In this document: positions 14,752 through 22,323 of the stretch, one piece after another | Position numbering within the stretch: the first letter of the stretch is position 1 | How the letters are laid out: each line of letters begins with the position of its first letter | Program-made: the position numbers and the translations under genes | The notes under the pieces: model-generated | What the model was told of the DNA's origin: nothing | The model's input: only the letters and a program-made list of their open reading frames with translations | Database searches by the model: none | Assembly: GCA_022683945.1 (NCBI GenBank) | Contig: JAJHSH010000066.1 | Location: forward strand, 1 to 56,678 | Length of the DNA stretch: 56,678 nucleotides | From: Candidatus Acetothermia bacterium | GTDB lineage: Bacteria > Bipolaricaulota > Bipolaricaulia > RBG-16-55-9 > DRXL01 | Direction: 5' to 3'

Positions 14752-15702
14752 CTATTTAGCAGGCCAATGACAACTGAGACAGCTCTCATTCCCACGACCG
14801 GTATGGTCTATCGGGAAGGGCCATTGTGTCTGTAAATTATGACAGGCCAGACAATCTCCGCGCAGTTCGAGCGCATGGGGAATCGTCGGAGCCCTTCCCG
14901 GCGACGCGACTGTCTCTATGGCTGTCTGTTCTACGGTGATCATATAGAAAGTCCCAGCCAACAAGAAGAGCACTACGAGCGCAGCTACAGGCACGAAGAC
15001 GCGGCGCCGTCGAGCTACGCTCTCCGCTGACGGCGCAGGCGGTTCTCCTCGCTGGAGCCGTTCTAATTCCAAGGGATGCTCGTGTCTCAGCTCTTCTTCG
15101 GAGAGCTTTCCCGTGAAGATGCTCTTGTTAAAATGCCGAAAATGCACAAAATAAACGTGCCACGTGAGAATAGCCAGCACGGCGAGCACGGCTTCATAGC
15201 CGTGGGCGGCCTTGGCCGCCGGCACGATCTCTCCGGGGAGAAAGCTCGTGAACCAAATAGGGTTCCATAATATAAAACCCGTCACGATCATCAACACCGT
15301 TCCCCAGATGAGCGCCCAGTATTCTAGCTTTTCGATAAAGCCATAGCGCTCAAATCGGGGATAGCTGGGCGCGAGCTTCAGATAATAGCCGATGGCCTGA
15401 ATGAGATCGCGCAGGTCTCTCCAGCGCATCCACATATAGAGCGGCGTCTGCAAGACCAAGACGCGATACCCCACGCCTACGAAATGGACGATAGAAGTCA
15501 GTATCAGCACGATCGCAGCGATATGATGGATCTCGCGCAGCATCTGCACGCCCCCGAAAAACTCTGCAATCGCGTGGGCCCACGTCGTATCCGAAAATTT
15601 CTGAGGCAGCCCCGTCGTCGCCAGCGTCACGAACGAGAGCGCCATCACCCAATGTTCAACGATCTGCGTCCAGTGAAAGCGCTGATAATATCTCTTTTCC
15701 AT
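14752..15702 (-). CDS. Cytochrome b membrane subunit fused to a C-terminal diheme cytochrome c tail
   Basis: A 316-residue protein. Residues 1-220 form a four-helix di-heme cytochrome b of the formate dehydrogenase gamma/b561 type, with candidate ligands in HWTQIVEHW, IHHIAAIVLILTSIVHF and AAHGYEAVLAVLAILTWHVYF. After a charged loop and a fifth membrane helix (about 238-262) comes a short periplasmic tail with two CxxCH sites, CLACH at 284 and CLSCH at 308. The tail can take electrons from the b hemes and hand them to the nonaheme partner, whose stop overlaps this start (TAATG). Quinol oxidation is inferred. The b-plus-c fusion order is uncommon. Confidence 0.87.
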   Translation of the reverse strand: MEKRYYQRFHWTQIVEHWVMALSFVTLATTGLPQKFSDTTWAHAIAEFFGGVQMLREIHHIAAIVLILTSIVHFVGVGYRVLVLQTPLYMWMRWRDLRDLIQAIGYYLKLAPSYPRFERYGFIEKLEYWALIWGTVLMIVTGFILWNPIWFTSFLPGEIVPAAKAAHGYEAVLAVLAILTWHVYFVHFRHFNKSIFTGKLSEEELRHEHPLELERLQRGEPPAPSAESVARRRRVFVPVAALVVLFLLAGTFYMITVEQTAIETVASPGRAPTIPHALELRGDCLACHNLQTQWPFPIDHTGRGNESCLSCHWPAK

Positions 15703-16793
15703 TAGGGCTTCCCTCCAAAAGCCCGGCGCGCCGCGTCGAGCAGAATGAAGATCACAAAAAATCCGATCACCGCGGGGATGAGAATCTTATAGAAAAGCTC
15801 TACATAATAGACCATAGGGAACTCCGTAGGGCTGGGGTCATAGTGCTTGACCCAAGACGTAGGAAAGTTGGCCGTCGCCGTGGGATGACACTGCTGGCAG
15901 GTCTTCAAAAGATTCTCTTTGATGACACGCGAATCGGGATCGTCGGTGCGTTTGATGTCATGGACGCCATGACAGTCATAGCAGACGGCTTCGTTCAGGC
16001 GCGCCCCCGGTCGTTTTTGAAAGAGCTGGACGGTCGTGCCGTGGAAGTCGGAGACATACGAGCGCAGCACCGCCGTTGAGAGCCCGTACTTGTTCATCCT
16101 GACGGGATCTGCATGACAGTTGGCGCAGATCTGCGGGGAGCGCAGACGAAACTCGAGCGTCTGCGGGTCTTCGATCTGATGGACTCCGTGACAGTCTGTG
16201 CAGGTGGGCACATCGGGATGGTCTTGGTCTTTGAGCAGATCAGCTCCGTGCACGCTCTCTTTGTAGACGTTAAAGATCTGCTCGTGGCAGCGACCACAGG
16301 TCAGATCGACTTTGAGTCGGGGCTGCGCCGGCGGCGTGATGTTATGAGCGCCGTGGCAGTCGGTGCAGACGGGGGCCTCGCGACGACCCGCGGCCAAGAC
16401 GCGCAAGTGAATACTGTCGAGCGTGGCTCGGTATTGCTCTTGGTGACAAGCCCGGCAGTTGGTGTAATAGCGCAGGGAGAGTTCGCGGCGATCCCGCACG
16501 GCCAACGGTGGATGAGGAAACCCTGTGATGTCGCGATGGCAGCTTACACACGTCAATCCGGCCTTGGCGTGGACAGACTCAGAGAAGACTTTCATATCGA
16601 CCCAGAGGGGCAGCTCTTCGCCGCTGGGCAGCGTCGTGCTCAGCCCTTCGTTCCCGTGACAGGTGATACATTCACTGATAGGAATGGATTGCTCTTGAGA
16701 CCATGCTGATCCCCAGATCAACGAGATGAAGAGGGCGAGCAGTGGCACGGTAAACCGTGCCCCTACTACGTGAGGACGCAGTTCTTTACCCAT
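15702..16793 (-). CDS. Membrane-anchored nonaheme c-type cytochrome
   Basis: A 363-residue protein with a signal peptide (VPLLALFISLIWGSAWSQ), nine CxxCH sites (CITCH, CVSCH, CRACH, CTDCH, CGRCH, CTDCH, CANCH, CYDCH, CQQCH) over about residues 38-305, and a C-terminal membrane helix (IPAVIGFFVIFILLDAA). The repeated CxDCHGxH units (three) suggest internal duplication. It is probably the periplasmic arm of a complex with the downstream cytochrome b. The ATG at 16793 is chosen because the signal peptide begins there and it overlaps the ccsA stop by eight bases; the longer frame to 17057 lies in ccsA. Resembles multiheme parts of Cbc-type quinol-linked complexes, by pattern only. Confidence 0.87.
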   Translation of the reverse strand: MGKELRPHVVGARFTVPLLALFISLIWGSAWSQEQSIPISECITCHGNEGLSTTLPSGEELPLWVDMKVFSESVHAKAGLTCVSCHRDITGFPHPPLAVRDRRELSLRYYTNCRACHQEQYRATLDSIHLRVLAAGRREAPVCTDCHGAHNITPPAQPRLKVDLTCGRCHEQIFNVYKESVHGADLLKDQDHPDVPTCTDCHGVHQIEDPQTLEFRLRSPQICANCHADPVRMNKYGLSTAVLRSYVSDFHGTTVQLFQKRPGARLNEAVCYDCHGVHDIKRTDDPDSRVIKENLLKTCQQCHPTATANFPTSWVKHYDPSPTEFPMVYYVELFYKILIPAVIGFFVIFILLDAARRAFGGKP

Positions 16794-17676
16794 AGCTATG
16801 CAGTCCAGAGAGCAGAAAATTGACCCCCCACCACGTGAACATACATACGATAAATCCCAATACGGCGAGCCAAGCGGTCTTGGCATCGCGCCAGCCCCAC
16901 TTGACGCGCACGTGGAGATAGAGCGCATAGATGAACCAACTGATGAGCATCCAAGTCTCTTTAGGATCCCAGCCCCAGTAGCGTCCCCAAGCGTGCTGCG
17001 CCCAGACAGCTCCGAAGACGATCCCGCCGAGCGTGAAGAGCGGGAACCCAATCGCAATAGACTTATAGCTGACGTTGTCTAACAGCTTGAGCGTCTCCAC
17101 GGATGCCCGCCGCTGCAAGACTAAGAAGAGCAGCGAGGCACCAAAAGCGATGGCGAAGAACGCCTCCCCGCCGAGCGTGAAGAGCACGTGCAGCTTGAGC
17201 CAGTAGCTCTGCAAGGCCGGCACCAGCGGGCGCACCTCGGCGGAGATCAACGGAGACGAAGCCAAAGCCACAGCGATAAACGCCAGCCCCGTCGCCATCA
17301 CCCCGATCACTTTAATTTTATAGCGTCTCTCCAAGAAGAGATAGACCAAGGGAATGGCCCAAGAGAAGAAGACCAGAGTTTCATAGGTGTTGGTCACCGG
17401 CAGCGTCCAGTACTCCGAGACGTGCGCGAGTTCGATGGTGCGCAGGACCATTGCCACGGTGCCGAAGATCACAGTAACAGCGGTGCTCCAGGTCGCCAGC
17501 GTGCCCCACGCCGTCTGCTTGAGAATCCACGGGACGGACGCCGTCGCGGTGATTCCCAAGCCCATGCTCATAGTCTTCACCGCGCCCTTGGGCTCGCCGA
17601 TCAGGTGCAGCAGATAGAAGACAAAGCTGATAAAATACCCGATGGCCGTCAGATAGAAGAAGAGTACGCTGTCCAT
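16786..17676 (-). CDS. Cytochrome c assembly protein, system II (CcsA/ResC/CcsB type)
   Basis: A 296-residue protein with eight or so membrane helices and the WWD-type heme-handling motif WGWDPKETW near residue 230, plus the histidine-containing stretches LAHVSEYW and KLHVLFTLG. CcsA works with ResB/CcsB to export heme and attach it to CxxCH sites of apocytochromes outside the membrane. It lies 12 bases behind resB and overlaps the nonaheme gene, so assembly factors and their substrates are produced from one transcript. Length is normal for the family. Confidence 0.93.
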   Translation of the reverse strand: MDSVLFFYLTAIGYFISFVFYLLHLIGEPKGAVKTMSMGLGITATASVPWILKQTAWGTLATWSTAVTVIFGTVAMVLRTIELAHVSEYWTLPVTNTYETLVFFSWAIPLVYLFLERRYKIKVIGVMATGLAFIAVALASSPLISAEVRPLVPALQSYWLKLHVLFTLGGEAFFAIAFGASLLFLVLQRRASVETLKLLDNVSYKSIAIGFPLFTLGGIVFGAVWAQHAWGRYWGWDPKETWMLISWFIYALYLHVRVKWGWRDAKTAWLAVLGFIVCMFTWWGVNFLLSGLHSYG

Positions 17677-17688
17677 GATAGCCCTCCT

Positions 17689-19542
17689 TTATTTATTAGT
17701 AGCAGCGCTCGTTTTCGGTCTCTTTTTATCTACGGAGTCTCCACCCTCACCCCATCCCTCTCCCTGAAAGGGAGAGGGCGAAGGCGAAGAGTGAGGGTCC
17801 GCTCTCAACTCTTCGACGATCTCTTCCAACTCCGGTTCGAATTCTCGCGGCTCGCGCCCCAGCCCCCCGACAGAGAGTCTGTTCTCTTGGAAGGCTGCCC
17901 AAATGCGTCTCGGTGGGAGATAGAAGTTCATAAAGAGCCCCAGCATCATCAAGATAAACCCGGTGTAGATCAGAGGAATCCCCGGATTGGCCGCGATCTG
18001 TAAACCCGTGAACTCCGGCGCGGTCATCCCCGCGACAAAGAACCTATAGGGGTTCTCCTTGGTGAACTCATGTTGAAACTCCGGGAACTGCGCAAAAGTC
18101 CAGGTTCCGAACTCCCGTCGTTCTCCGTTGAAGACTTCTAAAAAGACCGCCGGGTTGTTCAAGCGCCCGCTGCGATTGGCCGGACGACGGTCTTCGCCGA
18201 TCATAAAGTCGGGGAAGAAAGCGCTGATCTTCACTTTACGACCCTCATCGTCAACCGTAAATTCTTCGCCGACTTTAGCCGTGAATTCTCCTAACGGCAG
18301 CGTTGCGCCATCGAGCTGAGCGCGCTCGACTCTGAGAGTCAGCTGCGCTCCGCCAAGCCAGTCCGTTCCAAAAGATGACTGATAGAGATAGATGCCTTTA
18401 TAGACTAAAGGCTCGTTCACTTCTATTGTTTTGGTAAAGATTTCTTGGCCATTGTCTATGACTGTGAGCTTGCTGTGCCAGTCTCTCGTCTGCACGGAAT
18501 CTTCATAGCTCGTCGTCCAGAGATCGTCCACGCGTACGTCGAAGCCGCCGCGCGCGACGTGGAACGTCTGGCCCTTATGAGCGACTTGGAAATCTTCAAA
18601 TCCCAAAAACCCTCCGACGATCCCGCCGATGAGCACCACCAAGAGACTGAGGTGCAACAGATCGACGCCCAAGCGTCCCCACAGATGCTTGTATGCCGTT
18701 AGTTGAGTGCCCGTTTGTTGGACGCGATAGCGCCGACGCTCCAGCAGTTGGGTCAGCCTTTCAAACCCGCCCGCGTTTGCATCGAGCTTGGCGTGTGTAG
18801 GAAGCTTGGCGATCTCATCCAGCGAGCGCGTCTCTACGGGCTTGCGCACCAAATCCCACGAGACCCTGAAACGCTTGATCGCACAACAGACAGTATTGAT
18901 CACCAACAAGACCAATAATCCCAAGAAGTACCAAGAGCTATAGAGCCGATCAAACTGCAAGAACTGAACGATCTGCGCGCCGGCCAGGCCGTAGCGCTCG
19001 ACATAGATGAGCGGGTCTTGGTTTTGCGGGATGAGCGTCCCAATAACAGAGATCAGCGCCAGCGCGATGATCAGACCAATCGCCAATTTAATCGACGTGA
19101 GCTGCTCCCAGATCAAGCTTCTTAGTGGGGCACGCTCTGCCTGTCCCAAGATCTCTCTGATCTGGCGCGCGGCTTCGGCACCGCCCTGCACACACGAGTC
19201 CGGCGGGCTCTCGCCGCGCACGATGGCCATCGCGTTCTCGGCACAAGTCCGATGGCCGCAGCGCCCGCAATTGAGCCCGCCCAAGACCGCGACAATCTCT
19301 GCGACCTTCTCGCGGGGGATCGCACCCGTCAGGCTGTTGTTGGCCAACGCCGGCGCAACGGCTGCCTGCACAGGCGCAGCGCTCGCCACAACGTTCAGCG
19401 ATGCACCACAGAGTTTGCAGAAACGGCTATCGGGTGTGTTCGCCGTGCCGCATGAACTACAGACGGTTTGCAAGGGCACCCCGCACCCTCTGCAGAAATG
19501 ACTATCTGCTGTATTCGTTGTCCGGCACTTTTCGCAGGTCAT
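17689..19542 (-). CDS. resB: ResB-family cytochrome c assembly protein fused to N-terminal zinc ribbons and an RnfB-type [4Fe-4S] domain
   Basis: About 617 residues. Residues 3-45 are two zinc ribbons (CEKC with CRGC; CSSC with CKLC). Residues about 78-118 are a C-x2-C-x4-C-x16-C motif (Cys92, 95, 100, 117 in GLNCGRCGHRTC), as in the FeS domain of RnfB and CdhD/E. Then comes the ResB domain: membrane helices at about 150-170, 210-225 and 300-320, a large extracytoplasmic domain and a last helix near 540. ResB with CcsA delivers heme. The N-terminal fusion is unusual and would be cytoplasmic. The C-terminal 35 residues are translated from a REP-like palindrome. Start ATG 19542 follows the resA stop closely; GTG 19545 is possible. 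Confidence 0.88.
   Translation of the reverse strand: MTCEKCRTTNTADSHFCRGCGVPLQTVCSSCGTANTPDSRFCKLCGASLNVVASAAPVQAAVAPALANNSLTGAIPREKVAEIVAVLGGLNCGRCGHRTCAENAMAIVRGESPPDSCVQGGAEAARQIREILGQAERAPLRSLIWEQLTSIKLAIGLIIALALISVIGTLIPQNQDPLIYVERYGLAGAQIVQFLQFDRLYSSWYFLGLLVLLVINTVCCAIKRFRVSWDLVRKPVETRSLDEIAKLPTHAKLDANAGGFERLTQLLERRRYRVQQTGTQLTAYKHLWGRLGVDLLHLSLLVVLIGGIVGGFLGFEDFQVAHKGQTFHVARGGFDVRVDDLWTTSYEDSVQTRDWHSKLTVIDNGQEIFTKTIEVNEPLVYKGIYLYQSSFGTDWLGGAQLTLRVERAQLDGATLPLGEFTAKVGEEFTVDDEGRKVKISAFFPDFMIGEDRRPANRSGRLNNPAVFLEVFNGERREFGTWTFAQFPEFQHEFTKENPYRFFVAGMTAPEFTGLQIAANPGIPLIYTGFILMMLGLFMNFYLPPRRIWAAFQENRLSVGGLGREPREFEPELEEIVEELRADPHSSPSPSPFQGEGWGEGGDSVDKKRPKTSAATNK
17743..17798. repeat. REP-like palindrome inside the resB C-terminus
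   Basis: ACCCTCACCCC... inner stem CCCTCTCCCTGAAAGGGAGAG ... GTGAGGGT, described by arms. It is read in frame as a Pro/Ser then Gly/Glu-rich stretch ([17 protein letters not shown]) at the end of ResB, so it extends the protein beyond the normal family end. Confidence 0.8.
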
Positions 19543-19548
19543 CACCGA

Positions 19549-20148
19549 TCACTCGCTTTCGTTAAGGAGTCCCAGTCGCTGAAAATTGGCCGCGATCTCT
19601 TCGCCTTTAAGTGGCCCCAACCAGACTCCCCGAATATGTCCTTCGCTGTCTATAAAGAACGTCGTCGGCGTTCCGGTCAGCCGATAAGAGACAAAAGCGG
19701 TGCCGCGCTCATCTAAAAGATTGGAATAGGTCACGCCGTAGCGCTCCAAGAACGGCTTTACGGTCTGAGCGGGCTCGCCCCAGTTGACGCCGATCAGCGC
19801 GACTTTTACGCCATAGCGCTCGTGGAATCTTTGCAGATCGGGCAGTTCTTTGCGGCAGGGTGGACACCACGCGGCCCAGAAGTTCAACAAGACAGGTCTC
19901 CCGCGCAGCCCGCTCAGACGCACGGTCTGCCCGTTGAGGTCTTGCAAAGCGATTTCCGGAGCTACGTATCCCAGACGAGGAGCGACTTCTTTTTGTAGTT
20001 CTTTCGGATCTTCGACAAAAAAACCTGCGCCCTGACTGAGCGTGAATCTGCTGAGATCGCCCCGCTCGGCGAAGAACGAATAACTGATCAGAGCCAGCGC
20101 GGCTGCCCCGATGACGATGACCATCACAACGATTAGTTTCTTCAGCAC
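19549..20148 (-). CDS. resA: ResA/TlpA-type membrane-anchored thioredoxin
   Basis: A 199-residue protein with an N-terminal membrane anchor (LIVVMVIVIGAAALALISYSFF) and a periplasmic thioredoxin domain with the active site WAAWCPPCRKELPDL and cis-Pro loop GTPTTFFID. ResA reduces the cysteines of apocytochrome CxxCH sites before heme attachment, which fits its place before resB and ccsA. I chose GTG at 20148 because AAAGGAG sits six bases upstream; the upstream ATG at 20172 lacks one and would put eight extra residues before the anchor. First gene of a five-gene transcript ending with cytochrome b. A class II-type FNR-like promoter lies upstream. Confidence 0.9.
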   Translation of the reverse strand: MLKKLIVVMVIVIGAAALALISYSFFAERGDLSRFTLSQGAGFFVEDPKELQKEVAPRLGYVAPEIALQDLNGQTVRLSGLRGRPVLLNFWAAWCPPCRKELPDLQRFHERYGVKVALIGVNWGEPAQTVKPFLERYGVTYSNLLDERGTAFVSYRLTGTPTTFFIDSEGHIRGVWLGPLKGEEIAANFQRLGLLNESE

Positions 20149-20204
20149 GGTGCTCTCCTTTGGTTCTGGCATTGGCTTTTATTTTAGTCACGCTTGCCCT
20201 GTCT

Positions 20205-20245
20205 CTTGTATGACGACCATCAAAGATAGTTATGATTTTGGTCAA
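20205..20245 (-). promoter_or_regulatory. Class II FNR-type promoter of the resABC-cytochrome operon
   Basis: Minus strand: TTGACCAAAATCAT (20245-20232) centred 28.5 bases before a -10-like TACAAG (20210-20205). In class II FNR promoters the site is centred at -41.5, about 29 bases from the -10, so the geometry fits. No good -35 is present, again as expected for an activator-dependent promoter. It leads into the GTG start at 20148. Confidence 0.65.
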
Positions 20246-20332
20246 GCCCAGGGAGTTGGATGAGGGGTTTTAGCAAGTCGGGGATGACAGACTAATATAA
20301 TTTATGCAGAGTCTGGGATGCGAACGCAAGTA

Positions 20333-20360
20333 TTATGCCTGCACCGGCTCCTTCTTCCGG
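20333..20360. repeat. Short degenerate copy of the lpd 3' end (copy 1)
   Basis: TTATGCCTGCACCGGCTCC followed by TTCTTC resembles the start of the copy at 21977 and the true lpd end at 22324 (TTACGCCCGCACCG...). About 20 of 25 bases match. It lies just past the stop of the PIN-like gene, at the far end of the island. Shorter and weaker than copy 2. Confidence 0.4.
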
Positions 20361-20366
20361 CGATTC

Positions 20367-20774
20367 TCAATCAGGCCACTCGATGGCTTGGATAGGTCCC
20401 TTGCTCGCTTCATAGTACTGAATCTGGCGCTCGCTGACTCGCATGACTTTGCCCAGACGGGCTGTTCTAGTTCTGAACTCCTTCAGACGGAAGAGCCGCC
20501 GTAGTAGAGCGGGAAGTTCACGCAACCGTTCGTTGGGAAGGGCCATGCAAACAATACAATAGCGCGGATGAGCTGGGGTACGACGCCAGAAATCAGAGAC
20601 GTTAGTAGTGACAAAAGTGGCTTCTGGAACTTGTTGTAGCAAAGTAGGAATCGCTTCGTCTTTGATCAGTGTCCCTGGACGCAAGTCTGTGATATAACAG
20701 ACACGGCCCGGATACCACTCGGCAATAGAGCGATCTAGCAGCAATCCCATCAAGCTCTCGTCCAGCACGATCAC
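20367..20774 (-). CDS. PIN-like nuclease toxin (DUF5615/Mut7-C type)
   Basis: A 135-residue protein starting VIVLDESL with the first acidic residue of a PIN-like site, then TNVSDFW near residues 58-64 and a leucine- and arginine-rich C-terminal half. DUF5615-type proteins are PIN-fold RNases usually encoded behind a DUF433 antitoxin, which is exactly the arrangement here; the GTG start overlaps the antitoxin stop by four bases (GTGA). Function as an RNase toxin is inferred from the family. The C-terminal extension (about 40 residues) is basic. Confidence 0.7.
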   Translation of the reverse strand: MIVLDESLMGLLLDRSIAEWYPGRVCYITDLRPGTLIKDEAIPTLLQQVPEATFVTTNVSDFWRRTPAHPRYCIVCMALPNERLRELPALLRRLFRLKEFRTRTARLGKVMRVSERQIQYYEASKGPIQAIEWPD

Positions 20775-21064
20775 GCAGCAATCGCCTCGGCCTCGCGCTT
20801 GAGTGAAGATGCAGCCAGCTTCAATGCCTCTTGGATGGCCTCTTTGGAGATACGCTCTCGGTAATTTTTCACCAGTTGCTCAATGGTCTCACCGGTTGCC
20901 AACAGGTCTAGGATGACTTGAACTTCAATGCGGGTGTACTTGAACGTTGGGCGGCCCCCGCAGACGCCGGGTGCGGAGACGATGTGCCTGCCCAGAGGGT
21001 AGTACTCATAGGTCTCGCCGCCGACGATCTCGCGGACTAGCTTGGGATGAGCTTTGCGGTTCAT
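20771..21064 (-). CDS. DUF433-family antitoxin
   Basis: A 97-residue protein with the DUF433 signature: GRHIVSAPGVCGGRPTFKYTRIEVQVILDLLATGETIEQLVKNY. The family has a winged or HTH-like helical fold and is the usual partner of DUF5615/PIN-like toxins. The central part (residues about 27-75) gives the match; the C-terminal helix (EAIQEALKLAASSLKREAEAIAA) probably dimerises or contacts the toxin. Both genes are one transcription unit with translational coupling. Confidence 0.82.
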   Translation of the reverse strand: MNRKAHPKLVREIVGGETYEYYPLGRHIVSAPGVCGGRPTFKYTRIEVQVILDLLATGETIEQLVKNYRERISKEAIQEALKLAASSLKREAEAIAA

Positions 21065-21121
21065 AAAAAAAGCACTTTAGTTAGTGTACAGAGAAGCTAC
21101 AAGAATATCCACCTACATTCA

Positions 21122-21976
21122 TCATTCTGTCTTTCGCAAAAACGCTCTAACCTCTTCAATGCTATAGGCAGGTTGACGCCTATGAATTATCGCGTGACAG
21201 TTAGGACAAATAGGGCGCAGATCTTTAACAGGATCAACCTTGTACTCCTCACCTACTTCGGAAAGAGGGGTTAAATGATGAATATGAATAAAGCCTTTGC
21301 CTATTTCTCCGTATTTAGCAAAAAAATCGAATCCACAAACATAGCAGTGCTCACCATAGTGCTTAATACACATGCGACGGGCTTTGCGACTTCGCTCATA
21401 AACGTTGACTGATATTTTTCTTAAAGCACCTTCGTAAACCCCTGTAGTATCTGCGACTTCCTCTGGAGATGGAGTATCTCTACTCGTTGTAGTAAAATCT
21501 GCCCATACCTTCTCTAGCTCAGTAGCAATCTCGTCGGGAATCTGTATGCCAGAACGTTGAGAATCCCAGTGCATTGCTGAGAAACGCTTATCGCTCTTTA
21601 GCAATTCCCGAGGTAGTATATCATCGCTTTCAGGATCGAGAAGAGTATCAAGCTCAACTTCTACATACATCGTTATTCCAAGGGCGGCTGCTTTATCCCA
21701 ATGCTCATCTTCAAAAGAACCGGTAATTACCCTACCGGATGCGAAAATTCCTCTGGGATCTTCCCAGAGCCGACGCAGCCGTCTCGAAACTGCGCTCCGC
21801 CCCCGTCCATCACGCTTCATGAATATACGGTCACCACTTTTAATATGCCTGGAATTACCACAACTCCACCGAATTATTGAAGGAATCCCCTCTTTAACTT
21901 TTTTGGACATAATGGCAAGATCATTCCAATTGTATCGTTTTGGATTCCATAGTAGGAGATAAGTTGCCATAGTCAT
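21122..21976 (-). CDS. EVE/PUA-like domain fused to an HNH endonuclease (candidate modification-dependent restriction enzyme)
   Basis: A 284-residue protein. The N-terminal 150 residues (YLLLWNPKRYNWNDL, SGDRIFMKRDG, GIFASGRVITG) look like an EVE domain, a PUA-like fold that reads modified bases. The C-terminal 75 residues are an HNH nuclease of McrA type: CYVCGF, HIHHL, DLRPICPNCHAIIH, with four zinc cysteines. Such fusions are type IV-like restriction enzymes that cut modified DNA. Composition is AT-richer than the flanks, suggesting transfer. The ATG directly abuts the TAA of a decayed copy of the lpd 3' end, so the gene was placed immediately behind that sequence. No ribosome-binding site is evident. 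Confidence 0.8.
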   Translation of the reverse strand: MTMATYLLLWNPKRYNWNDLAIMSKKVKEGIPSIIRWSCGNSRHIKSGDRIFMKRDGRGRSAVSRRLRRLWEDPRGIFASGRVITGSFEDEHWDKAAALGITMYVEVELDTLLDPESDDILPRELLKSDKRFSAMHWDSQRSGIQIPDEIATELEKVWADFTTTSRDTPSPEEVADTTGVYEGALRKISVNVYERSRKARRMCIKHYGEHCYVCGFDFFAKYGEIGKGFIHIHHLTPLSEVGEEYKVDPVKDLRPICPNCHAIIHRRQPAYSIEEVRAFLRKTE

Positions 21977-22033
21977 TTACGCCCGCACCGGCTCTCTACT
22001 TCTTGGGATTTGAGAATGCGAATGGCCTTGCCC
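21977..22033. repeat. Degenerate copy of the lpd 3' end (copy 2)
   Basis: This 57-base segment aligns with the last 55 bases of lpd (22324-22378) at about 80% identity: both begin TTACGCCCGCACCG and end AATGGCCTTGCCC on the plus strand. Read on the minus strand it gives GKAIRILKS, matching GKAIHIINP of the dehydrogenase, then runs out of frame through a two-base indel. The two copies are direct repeats bracketing the hicB gene. Confidence 0.75.
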
Positions 22034-22060
22034 GGCACTTCAGGTGTTGTTTCTCTCTGT

Positions 22061-22273
22061 TCATGCGAACATAAGCCGTCGTCCCTTAGGCTCTGGCACC
22101 GAGTCGCCGAACTCTCTGGCTGTGTCAATCCATAACCGGATGGCTTGCTGGGCGTTGGTTAAAGCCTCTTCCTGTGTGCTCCCGTGAGCCATGCAGCCGG
22201 AAAGCTCTGGCACTTCCACGACATAGACCTGATCTTCGTCGCTCCAGTAAAGAATGATCTCGTACTTCTGCAT
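22061..22273 (-). CDS. hicB: HicB-family protein (orphan antitoxin-like)
   Basis: A 70-residue HicB-type protein: beta strands EIILYWSDEDQVYVVEVPELSGCMAHGSTQEEALTNA, given by key segments YWSDEDQVYVVEVPEL and GCMAHGSTQEEAL, then a helix and a short tail (PEPKGRRLMFA). It lacks the C-terminal DNA-binding domain of full HicB antitoxins and no HicA toxin gene is adjacent, so it may be a solitary UPF0150 protein. It lies between two direct repeats of the lpd 3' end. Confidence 0.78.
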   Translation of the reverse strand: MQKYEIILYWSDEDQVYVVEVPELSGCMAHGSTQEEALTNAQQAIRLWIDTAREFGDSVPEPKGRRLMFA

Positions 22274-22323
22274 CACTGTTGCCCTTTATACTGGTCCATA
22301 AACTATAACGCTCATGCTATCTC

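Noticed and set aside
16794..17057. N-terminal extension of the nonaheme cytochrome
   Set aside because: The bases belong to ccsA in another frame and the signal peptide starts at 16793.
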